In this document: positions 1-7,398 of the stretch, one piece after another
How positions within the stretch are numbered: the first letter of the stretch is position 1
How the letters are laid out: every line of letters starts with the position of its first letter
Assembly (NCBI RefSeq): GCF_028475105.1
Contig: NZ_CP116936.1
Location: 4,215,501-4,279,500 of the forward strand
DNA: 64,000 nucleotides
DNA from: Micromonospora sp. LH3U1
GTDB taxonomy: Bacteria > Actinomycetota > Actinomycetes > Mycobacteriales > Micromonosporaceae
Direction: 5' to 3'
Position numbers and translations under genes: made by a program
The notes under the pieces: model-generated
Seen by the model: the letters and a program-made list of their open reading frames with translations, nothing else
What the model was told of the DNA's origin: nothing
Databases searched by the model: none

Positions 1-1214
1 TCGACTGCCTCGCCGACGAGCTCGGCATGGACCCGGCCGAGCTGCGGTTGAAGAACTTCATCCAGCCGGAGCAGTTCCCGTACACGACGAAGACCGGCTG
101 GGTGTACGACTCGGGCAACTACGAGCCGACGATGCGGCTGGCGATGGAGATGGCCGGCTACGACGAGTTGCGCCGCGAGCAGGCGGAGAAACGGGCCCGG
201 GGCGAGCTGATGGGCATCGGCATCGCGTTCTTCACCGAGGCGGTCGGCGCCGGGCCGCGCAAGGACATGGACATTCTCGGGCTGGGCATGGCGGACGGCT
301 GCGAGCTGCGCGTCCACCCGACCGGAAAGGCCGTGGTACGCCTCAGCGTGCAGTCCCAGGGCCAGGGGCACGAGACCACGTTCGCGCAGATCGTCGCCGA
401 GGAGATCGGGATCCCGCCGGCGGACATCGAGGTGCTGCACGGCGACACCGACAACACCCCGTTCGGCCTCGGCACATACGGCAGCCGTTCGACGCCTGTC
501 TCGGGCGCGGCGGCGGCTCTGGTGGCTCGTAAGGTCCGCGACAAGGCCCGGATCATCGCCTCGGGGATGCTCGAGGTGTCGGTGGCCGACCTGGAGTGGG
601 AGAAGGGCGCGTTCCACGTCGCGGGCGACCCGGGCCGGTCCGTCACGATCCAGGACATCGCCCTGCGCGCGCACGGAGCGGGTGACCTGCCCGAGGGCAT
701 CGAGGGCGGGCTGGAGGCGCAGATCTGCTACAACCCGTCGAACCTGACGTACCCGCATGGCGCGTACATCTGTGTGGTGGACATCGATCCCGGCACGGCG
801 CAGGTGACGGTACGACGCTTCATCGCGGTCGACGACTGTGGCACCCGGATCAACCCGATGATCATCGAGGGGCAGGTGCACGGCGGGCTGACCGACGGGG
901 TCGGCATGGCCCTGATGGAGATGATCGCGTTCGACGAGGACGGCAACTGCCTCGGCGCGTCCCTGATGGACTACCTGATCCCGACGTCGCTCGAGGTGCC
1001 CGACTGGGAGACCGGTTTCACCGTGACGCCGTCGCCGCACCACCCGATCGGCGCGAAAGGGGTGGGCGAGTCCGCGACGGTGGGATCGCCGCCCGCGATC
1101 GTCAACGCGGTCGTGGACGCCCTCAAGCCCTTCGGCGTACGACACGCCGACATGCCGCTGACGCCGTCGCGGGTCTGGGACGCGATGCGCGGCCAGGCCC
1201 GGCCGCCGATCTGA
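1..1214 (+). CDS. coxL: Aerobic CO dehydrogenase/xanthine dehydrogenase-type molybdopterin large subunit (3' part)
   Basis: The gene is cut by the window edge; the reading frame is open from base 3 and only the last ~403 residues of a protein normally near 800 residues are present. In this family the large subunit holds the molybdenum-cytosine-dinucleotide cofactor and oxidises CO (or a related substrate), with electrons leaving through the FAD and 2Fe-2S subunits. Visible cofactor motifs are GQGHETTFAQ, GTYGSRSTPVSGAA and, near the C terminus, GAKGVGESATVGSPPA, where the Glu of GVGE matches the catalytic Glu of the family. The CO-specific active-site loop (VAYRCSFR type in form I) would lie upstream of base 1, so substrate cannot be settled. 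The downstream xdhC, mocA, coxD, coxG and coxE genes in the same direction support a CoxL-like enzyme. Confidence 0.88.
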   Translation, partial: DCLADELGMDPAELRLKNFIQPEQFPYTTKTGWVYDSGNYEPTMRLAMEMAGYDELRREQAEKRARGELMGIGIAFFTEAVGAGPRKDMDILGLGMADGCELRVHPTGKAVVRLSVQSQGQGHETTFAQIVAEEIGIPPADIEVLHGDTDNTPFGLGTYGSRSTPVSGAAAALVARKVRDKARIIASGMLEVSVADLEWEKGAFHVAGDPGRSVTIQDIALRAHGAGDLPEGIEGGLEAQICYNPSNLTYPHGAYICVVDIDPGTAQVTVRRFIAVDDCGTRINPMIIEGQVHGGLTDGVGMALMEMIAFDEDGNCLGASLMDYLIPTSLEVPDWETGFTVTPSPHHPIGAKGVGESATVGSPPAIVNAVVDALKPFGVRHADMPLTPSRVWDAMRGQARPPI

Positions 1215-1225
1215 GGGAGCCGAGG

Positions 1226-2092
1226 ATGACCACCATCGCGGAACGCGCCCGGGAGTTGACCGTCTCCCGGGAGCCGTTCGTGCACGCCACCGTGGTCCGC
1301 GCGCAGGACCCGACGTCGGCCCGGCCGGGCGACGACGCGGTGATCCGGGCGGACGGCTCGATCGAGGGCTTCGTGGGCGGGGTGTGCGCCGAAAGTTCGG
1401 TGCGGGCGGCGGCACTCGACACGCTGCGCGACGGCACCGCCCTGCTGCTGCGGGTGCTGCCGGACGGTGCAGCCCCGTTTCCGGAGACGCCCGGGGCCCG
1501 GGTGGTGGTCAACCCGTGCCACTCCGGTGGCGCGATCGAGGTCTTCCTCCGACCGATGCTGCCGGCGCCGGCACTGCGCGTGGTCGGCAGCACGCCGATC
1601 AGCGCGGCAGTGGCGACTCTCGCCGCGTTCCTCGACTTCGACGTCGTCACCGCTGACGACTCCACCGGCTGCACCGCGGTCGTCGTGGCCGGGCTCGGCA
1701 AGGGCGAGCAGGAGGCGATCCGGGCCGCACTGGACGCTGGCGTGGGATTCATCGCGCTCGTCGCCAGCGGCAAGCGCGGCGCAACCCTGCTCGACGAGCT
1801 GGGGTTGACCGACGCGGAACGGTCCCGCGTCCACTCACCGGCCGGGTTGGAGATCGGCGCGCGTACGCCGCAGGAGATCGCCCTGTCGATCATGAGTGAG
1901 GTGGTCCGGGCGATCCGGGTGGACGGGTTGGTCCCGGCCTCGGGCGCACCGGCCGCCCGACCGCAGCAGGCCGTCGATCCGGTCTGCGGGATGACCGTGC
2001 TGGTCTCATCGGAGACCCCGCACGCGCGAGTCGACGGGCAGGACGTCTGGTTCTGCTGCGCCGGCTGCCTCGCGAGTTACACGGCGGCGTAG
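1226..2092 (+). CDS. XdhC/CoxI-family molybdenum cofactor insertion protein with C-terminal YHS domain
   Basis: XdhC-family proteins bind the molybdenum cofactor, promote its sulfuration and deliver it to xanthine dehydrogenase-type enzymes. The N-terminal XdhC signature is clear (HATVVRAQDPTSARPGDDAV, then GFVGGVCAESSVRAA, residues ~20-65), followed by a Rossmann-like half with VVVAGLGKGEQEAI. The last ~40 residues form a YHS-type metal-binding motif: AVDPVCGMTV, then WFCCAGCLASY. YHS domains occur in metal-handling proteins, and their fusion to XdhC is not the usual XdhC architecture. ATG 1226 follows the coxL stop by 11 nt with an SD-like GGGAGCCGAGG. It is part of the cox operon. Confidence 0.85.
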   Translation: MTTIAERARELTVSREPFVHATVVRAQDPTSARPGDDAVIRADGSIEGFVGGVCAESSVRAAALDTLRDGTALLLRVLPDGAAPFPETPGARVVVNPCHSGGAIEVFLRPMLPAPALRVVGSTPISAAVATLAAFLDFDVVTADDSTGCTAVVVAGLGKGEQEAIRAALDAGVGFIALVASGKRGATLLDELGLTDAERSRVHSPAGLEIGARTPQEIALSIMSEVVRAIRVDGLVPASGAPAARPQQAVDPVCGMTVLVSSETPHARVDGQDVWFCCAGCLASYTAA

Positions 2093-2095
2093 CCC

Positions 2096-2671
2096 GTGTT
2101 CCTGACCGGCGTGGTGCTCGCCGCGGGCGCATCGGTGCGGCTCGGCGAGGCGAAGCAGCTGCTCCCGTACCGGGGGCGGACGCTGCTCGACGCCACCCTC
2201 GACCTGGCCCGCTCGTGCGGCTTCGACCAACTGCTCGTCACCCTGGGCGGCGCGGCGAGCGACATCCGCGAGCGGGTGGACCTGACCGGCTGCCAGGTCG
2301 TGGAGAACCCGGGGTTCAGCACCGGCTGCGGGTCGTCGGTCAGCACGGCAGCGCGGGCGGTGGACCCCCGCGCCGACGCGCTCGTGCTGCTCCTCGGCGA
2401 CCAGCCCGGCGTCCGTGCCGCAAACGTCCGCCGGGTCGCGGCGGCGGCCACCCCGCTGGCCGTCTGTCGGTACGCGAACGGGCTCGGCCATCCCTTCCGC
2501 TTCGGCCGTGCGGTCCTTCCCGAGCTGTACGACCTGCACGGCGACAAGGCCGTCTGGAAGCTGCTGCACTCCGGGCGCCACCCGCTGACCGAGGTGCCCG
2601 TCGACGGGCCCGTGCCGATCGACGTGGACACCCGGGCGGACTACGAGCGCCTGCTGGCGGGCGAGGCATGA
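2096..2671 (+). CDS. mocA: MocA-like molybdenum cofactor nucleotidyltransferase
   Basis: This 191-residue protein has the MobA/MocA nucleotidyltransferase signature at the N terminus (VVLAAGASVRLGEAKQLLPY) and a later LLGDQPGV motif that binds metal/nucleotide. Proteins of this type attach CMP to molybdopterin to make the MCD cofactor that CoxL-type enzymes use. That fits the neighbouring genes. The start is GTG at 2096, three nt after the xdhC stop; no separate SD is evident, so translation is probably coupled. The 3' end overlaps coxD by 4 nt (ATGA). Confidence 0.85.
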   Translation: MFLTGVVLAAGASVRLGEAKQLLPYRGRTLLDATLDLARSCGFDQLLVTLGGAASDIRERVDLTGCQVVENPGFSTGCGSSVSTAARAVDPRADALVLLLGDQPGVRAANVRRVAAAATPLAVCRYANGLGHPFRFGRAVLPELYDLHGDKAVWKLLHSGRHPLTEVPVDGPVPIDVDTRADYERLLAGEA

Positions 2672-3537
2672 AGGACGCCCTGACCGTGCGGCACCGCCTC
2701 GACGCCGTCGACTACCTGGTCGACGACGGCATGGCGATGGCCCTGTTCCTGGCGTTGCGCCTCGGTCGGCCCCTGCTGTTGGAGGGCGAGCCGGGTGTCG
2801 GCAAGACCGCCGCCGCGAAGGCGTTGGCCCGCGCGCTGGAAACGCCGCTGATCCGGTTGCAGTGCTACGAGGGGCTGACCGCAGGCGAGGCGCTCTACGA
2901 GTGGAACTACCAACGACAGCTGCTGGCGATCCGGCTCGCCGAGGCACAACAGGCGCGGCTCACCGACGCGGACCTGTTCAGCGCCGATTTCCTCCAGGAA
3001 CGGCCGATCCTGCGGGCCGTACGCCACCGAGGACCGGTCCCGCCGGTGCTGCTGATCGACGAGATCGACCGGGCCGACGACGAGTTCGAGGCGCTCCTGT
3101 TCGAGTTCCTCGGCGAGGCCGGCATCACGATCCCCGAACTCGGCACGTTCACGGCACGCACGCCGCCCATCGTGGTGCTCACCTCCAACCGCAGCCGGGA
3201 GCTGCACGACGCGCTGCGCCGCCGCTGCCTGTACCACTGGATCGACTTCCCCGAACCGGCCCGCGCCGTGGAGATCGTGCGCCGGGCCGTACCGGGCGCC
3301 ACCGAGCCTCTGATCCACACGGCCGTCCAGTTCATCGGCGGCGTACGCGGCCGGGAGTTGGAGAAGGCACCCGGGATGGCGGAGACCATCGACTGGGTGG
3401 CGGCGCTGTCCGTGCTGGGCGCCGCCGACCTGGCCGCCGACGACGTCGTGCGAACCATCGGCACCATCGCCAAGACCCCCGACGACCGTGCCGTGGTTGC
3501 CGCCGCGCTCGGCGCCTACCAGGAGAGTCAACCATGA
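2668..3537 (+). CDS. coxD: CoxD-like MoxR-type AAA+ ATPase
   Basis: This 289-residue AAA+ protein of the MoxR/CoxD group has Walker A GEPGVGKTAAAKALARAL (~residue 38), Walker B VLLIDEIDRADDEFEALLFE (~130) and a sensor region VLTSNRSRELHDALRRRCLY. CoxD has been described as an ATPase that helps assemble the [CuSMoO2] centre of CO dehydrogenase, working with the VWA protein CoxE. The pair coxD...coxE is present here, separated by coxG. ATG 2668 overlaps the mocA stop by 4 nt; a longer in-frame upstream extension exists but overlaps mocA completely and was discarded. Confidence 0.88.
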   Translation: MKDALTVRHRLDAVDYLVDDGMAMALFLALRLGRPLLLEGEPGVGKTAAAKALARALETPLIRLQCYEGLTAGEALYEWNYQRQLLAIRLAEAQQARLTDADLFSADFLQERPILRAVRHRGPVPPVLLIDEIDRADDEFEALLFEFLGEAGITIPELGTFTARTPPIVVLTSNRSRELHDALRRRCLYHWIDFPEPARAVEIVRRAVPGATEPLIHTAVQFIGGVRGRELEKAPGMAETIDWVAALSVLGAADLAADDVVRTIGTIAKTPDDRAVVAAALGAYQESQP

Positions 3538-4346
3538 AGATCACCAATGAGTTCGCGGTCACGGTCCCGATCGAGCGGGCGTGGGCGGTGCTCACCGATC
3601 TGGAGGGGATCGCGCCGTGCCTGCCGGGCGCCCAGTTGACCGGCGTCGACGGCGACGTCTACCGGGGCCGGGTGAAGGTCAAGGTCGGGCCGGTGATCTC
3701 GGAGTTCGCGGGCACCGCCCGGTTCGTCGAGAAGGACGACACCGAATACCGCGGGGTGATCGACGCGAAGGGCCGCGACGCCCGGTCGACGGGTAACGCG
3801 TCCGCGCTGGTCACCGCCCACCTGCGGCCGGACGGCGACCGGACGTTGGTCACCATGGACACCGATCTGAAGATCTCCGGCAAGCTGGCCCAGTTCGGCA
3901 GCGGCATGATCAAGGAAGTGTCGGGCAAGTTGCTGGCCCAGTTCGTCGCCAACCTGGAGGCCAAGCTGGCCGCCGAGGAAACGCCGTCGGCGGCACCGGC
4001 CCCGCGACCCGAAGCCGAGCCCGTCCCGGCCCCGTCCGCCACGCCCACCGAGCCCGCCCTGGCCGCCTCCGCCACCGCTGTCGCGACCACGCCCAGCACC
4101 GCTGCCGTCGCACCGTCACCCGTCGAGCCGTCGCCAGTCTCGCCGTCACCCGCCGAACCCGCGCCGGTCTCGCCGTCACCGGTCGAGCCGTCGGCTGACG
4201 TCACGCGTGTCACGCCGGCTGCCGAGCCAGAGGCACTCGACCTGCTCAGTATTGCCGGCGGTTCGATCACCAAGCGCCTCGTACCCGTGGTTGTCGGTCT
4301 TGTCGCGGTCGGTGCGGTGATCGCCTGGCTGGTCGCACGCCGGTGA
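3534..4346 (+). CDS. coxG: CoxG-like SRPBCC protein with proline-rich linker and C-terminal membrane anchor
   Basis: Residues 1-145 form a CoxG/SRPBCC lipid-binding-fold domain (MKITNEFAVTVPIERAWAVL, LEGIAPCLPGAQLTGVDGD, KVKVGPVISEFAGTARF). Residues ~150-240 are low-complexity Ala/Pro with several PSPVEPSPVSPSP-like units, and residues ~246-268 are a hydrophobic helix (LVPVVVGLVAVGAVIAWLV) ending in ARR. This layout suggests a cytosolic domain tethered to the inner face of the membrane by a tail anchor. CoxG is thought to recruit CO dehydrogenase to the membrane, and the anchor fits that. ATG 3534 overlaps the coxD stop; the 3' end overlaps coxE by 4 nt. Confidence 0.85.
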   Translation: MKITNEFAVTVPIERAWAVLTDLEGIAPCLPGAQLTGVDGDVYRGRVKVKVGPVISEFAGTARFVEKDDTEYRGVIDAKGRDARSTGNASALVTAHLRPDGDRTLVTMDTDLKISGKLAQFGSGMIKEVSGKLLAQFVANLEAKLAAEETPSAAPAPRPEAEPVPAPSATPTEPALAASATAVATTPSTAAVAPSPVEPSPVSPSPAEPAPVSPSPVEPSADVTRVTPAAEPEALDLLSIAGGSITKRLVPVVVGLVAVGAVIAWLVARR

Positions 4347-5581
4347 GCCCGGTCGTGCTGCGCGGGATCGACCGGGCCGCGTTCGCGGTGACGCTCGCCG
4401 GCCGGTTGCGACGAGCCGGTGTGCCGGCCGGGCTCACCGACGTCGACGACTTCGTCCGGGCGCTCGCCGCGAGTCCGCCCGACTCGATGTCCACGCTCTA
4501 CTGGACGGCTCGGATCAGCCTGGTCCGGCGGCACAGCGACCTTGCCGCGTTCGACCGTGTCTTCGCAGCGATCTTCGCGGATCCCCCGCCGCTGCCCCGG
4601 CCGTCGCGGTCCGCCCCTCCGGCGGCCGGTCACGACGACGTGTACGCCCGGGTGCCCGCCGACACCGACGACGCGGGGTCAGGCGGCGGCCTGCCGTGGG
4701 CGACCCTGCCGCCAGCCGTCGCGGAGACACCGGAACACGACACCGCACTGCGGCTGCCCGAGCGACGCCCCAGCGCCCTCGCCGGGCTCGCCGACCGCCC
4801 CTTCGACGAACTCGACGCCGCACAGGTCACGCAGCTCGGCGACGCCCTACGCGCCGCCGTCACCGCCTGGCCGACCCGACGCACCCGGCGGCATGCCGTC
4901 GGCTCGGCCGGTGCCCGGATCGCGCTGCGACCCACGATCGCCCGGGCCCGCCGCACCGGCTGGGAACCTGTCGACGTCGTTCGCGAGCGGCCGGTACGGC
5001 GACCACGCCGGGTCGTCCTGCTCTGCGACGTCAGCGAGTCGATGCGGGCGCAGGCGACCGCTTACCTGCATCTGATGCGAGCGTTCGCGGTGGTCGCCGA
5101 CGCGGAGGTGTTCGCGTTCGCGACGACGCTGACCCGGCTCACCGTGGTGCTACGGCACACGTCGGCGGCCGAGGCGGTCGCGCAGGCCAGCGCCGCCGTG
5201 ACCGACCGGTACGGGGGCACCCGCATCGCCACGAACCTGCGCGCCCTGCTCACCTCCCACCACGCGGACGCCGTGCGCGGGGCGGTGGTGGTGATCGGCT
5301 CGGACGGCTGGGACAGCGACCCGCCGGACGAACTGGCCGCGGTGATGGCCCGGCTGAGCCGGCGCGCGTACCGGATCGTCTGGTTGAATCCGCGCGCCGG
5401 CGCACCCGGCTTCACCCCCCGGGTCGGCGGCATGGCCGCCGCTCTCCCCTACTGCGACCGGATGTTGCCGGCCGGCACCTTCCAGGACCTGCTGGTCGTC
5501 GCCCGTCAGCTCCAGAGCGTCACGTGCACCGACGGCCGGAAATGGCCGACGCTGACGCCCGCGCCGCGCATCATCGCCTGA
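4343..5581 (+). CDS. coxE: CoxE-like VWA-domain protein
   Basis: This 412-residue protein has a C-terminal von Willebrand A domain beginning RRVVLLCDVSESMRAQATAY, whose DxSxS MIDAS motif is intact (DVSES), followed by FAFATTLTRLT and VVVIGSDGWDSD. The N-terminal half resembles CoxE/VWA_containing_CoxE proteins that partner with CoxD ATPases in maturation of the CO dehydrogenase active site. GTG 4343 overlaps the coxG TGA. The last 76 nt overlap the convergent LysR gene, so the two transcripts must read into each other. Confidence 0.85.
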   Translation: MSPVVLRGIDRAAFAVTLAGRLRRAGVPAGLTDVDDFVRALAASPPDSMSTLYWTARISLVRRHSDLAAFDRVFAAIFADPPPLPRPSRSAPPAAGHDDVYARVPADTDDAGSGGGLPWATLPPAVAETPEHDTALRLPERRPSALAGLADRPFDELDAAQVTQLGDALRAAVTAWPTRRTRRHAVGSAGARIALRPTIARARRTGWEPVDVVRERPVRRPRRVVLLCDVSESMRAQATAYLHLMRAFAVVADAEVFAFATTLTRLTVVLRHTSAAEAVAQASAAVTDRYGGTRIATNLRALLTSHHADAVRGAVVVIGSDGWDSDPPDELAAVMARLSRRAYRIVWLNPRAGAPGFTPRVGGMAAALPYCDRMLPAGTFQDLLVVARQLQSVTCTDGRKWPTLTPAPRIIA

Positions 5582-6462
5582 ATCGCCCTCGGCGTCGACG
5601 AGAAGCGCGACAGCTCGTCGGCGGCCGACATCGCGTCGGGGGTGGCGAGCACCTGCGAATGCCACACCGCCTCCATCGTCGCGTGCGGCCCCGCCACCTG
5701 TACGAAATGCCCCTGGCGGACGTCCGGCGCGACGGTGAACGCGAGGGCCGGCGAGACGCCCTTGCCTCGCTTGGCCTCCCCCAGTGCCGCCGCGTGGCTC
5801 TGGAAGATCTGCTGCCGCTCGTCCGGCACGGCCAGACGACGCAGCATCGCCGGCACCCCGCCCAGATCCGTGGTGGCGGACGGCCCGAGCAGCCAGGTCT
5901 GCTCCCGCAGCTGCCCGGGGGACGCCGGCACACCGGCCAGCGGGTGGTCCGGGCCGACGACGAGGACGAGGCGGTAGTTCATCACCGGCCGGCTGGCCGT
6001 GGCGCTGTCCACCACCGGCGGTTGCGGGCCGATCGCGATGTCCACGGCCCGGGCCAGCAGTAGCGACCCGAAGGCGCCCGGGCTGCGTACGCTCAGCTCG
6101 ACGTCGAGGTCGGCGGCCCGCTTGGCGAAGAGTTCGATCAGGCCCGGCGCGGCGAACTCGGCGAACAGGCTCGACGCGGCGACCCGCAGCAGCCGCCGGC
6201 CGCGCGTCGCGGCGCTCACCTCCCGGATCGTGCGGTCCTGGAGCCCCAGCAGCTCCGCGGCGCGACTGGCCAGCCGCAGCCCACCCGGGGTGAAGGCGAG
6301 GCCACCCGCCGTCCGGGAGAAGAGCTTGTCGCCGAACTCCCTGCGCAACTGGGCGATGTGGAGCGACACCGCCGACTCGGAGACCTGAAGCTCCGCAGCG
6401 GCCTGCTTGACGGACCCCAGCCGAACCACGGCGACGTACGCGCGAAGCTGCGTCGGGGTCAT
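5506..6462 (-). CDS. LysR-family transcriptional regulator (possible cox regulator)
   Basis: A typical LysR-type regulator of 318 residues. The N-terminal winged helix (TPTQLRAYVAVVRLGSVKQA, then ELQVSESAVSLHIAQLRREF) is followed by an effector-binding domain with RVAASSLFAEFAAPGLIELF. An SD-like GGAGAGGGG lies before ATG 6462. It converges on coxE and overlaps it by 76 nt. LysR regulators (CutR type) are known beside CO dehydrogenase genes in some actinobacteria, so control of the cox operon is plausible, but a cox promoter is not inside the window and this is inference. Confidence 0.85.
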   Translation of the reverse strand: MTPTQLRAYVAVVRLGSVKQAAAELQVSESAVSLHIAQLRREFGDKLFSRTAGGLAFTPGGLRLASRAAELLGLQDRTIREVSAATRGRRLLRVAASSLFAEFAAPGLIELFAKRAADLDVELSVRSPGAFGSLLLARAVDIAIGPQPPVVDSATASRPVMNYRLVLVVGPDHPLAGVPASPGQLREQTWLLGPSATTDLGGVPAMLRRLAVPDERQQIFQSHAAALGEAKRGKGVSPALAFTVAPDVRQGHFVQVAGPHATMEAVWHSQVLATPDAMSAADELSRFSSTPRAIQAMMRGAGVSVGHFRPSVHVTLWS

Positions 6463-6558
6463 CGGCGTCCCCTCTCCCCCGACTGATCGCGTCGTTCGGC
6501 TCCCCGTCGAGACGAACCTCGATCATCCCCGCCGAGCGACCATGCCGCCAGCAGCCGA

Positions 6559-7353
6559 TCAGGTGGTGGCCACCCCATTGCGGGACACGCAGTACACGTC
6601 GCCGGAGTTTGTCTGGTGTGGCAGTTCGAGGAGGTGCGCTGCCATGTCGTTGGCGGGAACCCAGCGCTGGAACGTCATCGACTTGATGTCGCCCAGCGCG
6701 ACGTCGAAGCCGTCGAAGCCGAGCGCGGTCAGGCGGTCGAGACACCGGTAGGCAACCGCGCGCGCGATCGTGGTGAACTCGAATGAGAGGACCGGCAGCG
6801 GGCGGCTCAGGCCGGCGAGCACCTCGTCCTCGAAACCCTCCACGTCGATCTTGGCGAAGCTCGGTACGCCGTACTCGTGGATCAGTGCGTCGAACGTGAC
6901 CACCGGAACCTCGATGTCCGCGTCCCACACCTCGCCCTCCCAACCGCCCGCGCCGTGCGCCGCCAGCACGAAGTCGGACGAGGCGGTCGACACGGTGGGG
7001 TTGGCGGAGTTGACGTGCAACCGTGTGCTCCCGGCGGCCGCGCCGCATGCCGCTCCGACCAGGGTCACCTGGTCGTCGTCGGCGTAGATCGCCCGCAGGG
7101 CGCGGAGGCACAGCGGCTGCGGTTCCACGGCAATGACCCGGGCCCCGAGGCGGCGGAAGCTGCCGATGTGGTCACCCACGTGGGAGCCGATGTCGAAGAC
7201 GAGATCCCCACTCGTGACGAACCGGGAATAGAAGGCGTCCATCCTCGCGTCGCGCTCGGCGTCGCCGTAGTAGACATCCAACGACCGGTGCAGGAGGGAC
7301 ATGGCCGGATCGGTCCTGAGCGCCGCGATCCTGGTGCCGATGGAAACCGTCAT
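6559..7353 (-). CDS. FkbM-family SAM-dependent methyltransferase
   Basis: This 264-residue protein has a class I SAM-binding fold: DLVFDIGSHVGDHIGSFRRL (motif I, ~residues 50-68), VIAVEPQPLCLRALRAIY (acidic residue of motif II), and the FkbM hallmark PSFAKIDVEGFEDEVLAGLS (~165-185). FkbM-type enzymes O-methylate sugars or polyketides. It is 45 nt downstream of the membrane sulfatase gene on the same strand and probably co-transcribed, so an envelope glycan or glycolipid is a reasonable substrate guess. The SD before ATG 7353 is weak. Confidence 0.85.
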   Translation of the reverse strand: MTVSIGTRIAALRTDPAMSLLHRSLDVYYGDAERDARMDAFYSRFVTSGDLVFDIGSHVGDHIGSFRRLGARVIAVEPQPLCLRALRAIYADDDQVTLVGAACGAAAGSTRLHVNSANPTVSTASSDFVLAAHGAGGWEGEVWDADIEVPVVTFDALIHEYGVPSFAKIDVEGFEDEVLAGLSRPLPVLSFEFTTIARAVAYRCLDRLTALGFDGFDVALGDIKSMTFQRWVPANDMAAHLLELPHQTNSGDVYCVSRNGVATT

Positions 7354-7398
7354 CTGTCTGTTTTCCCGTCCGTGAGAGGGGCGCGGGGTGGGCCGTGG

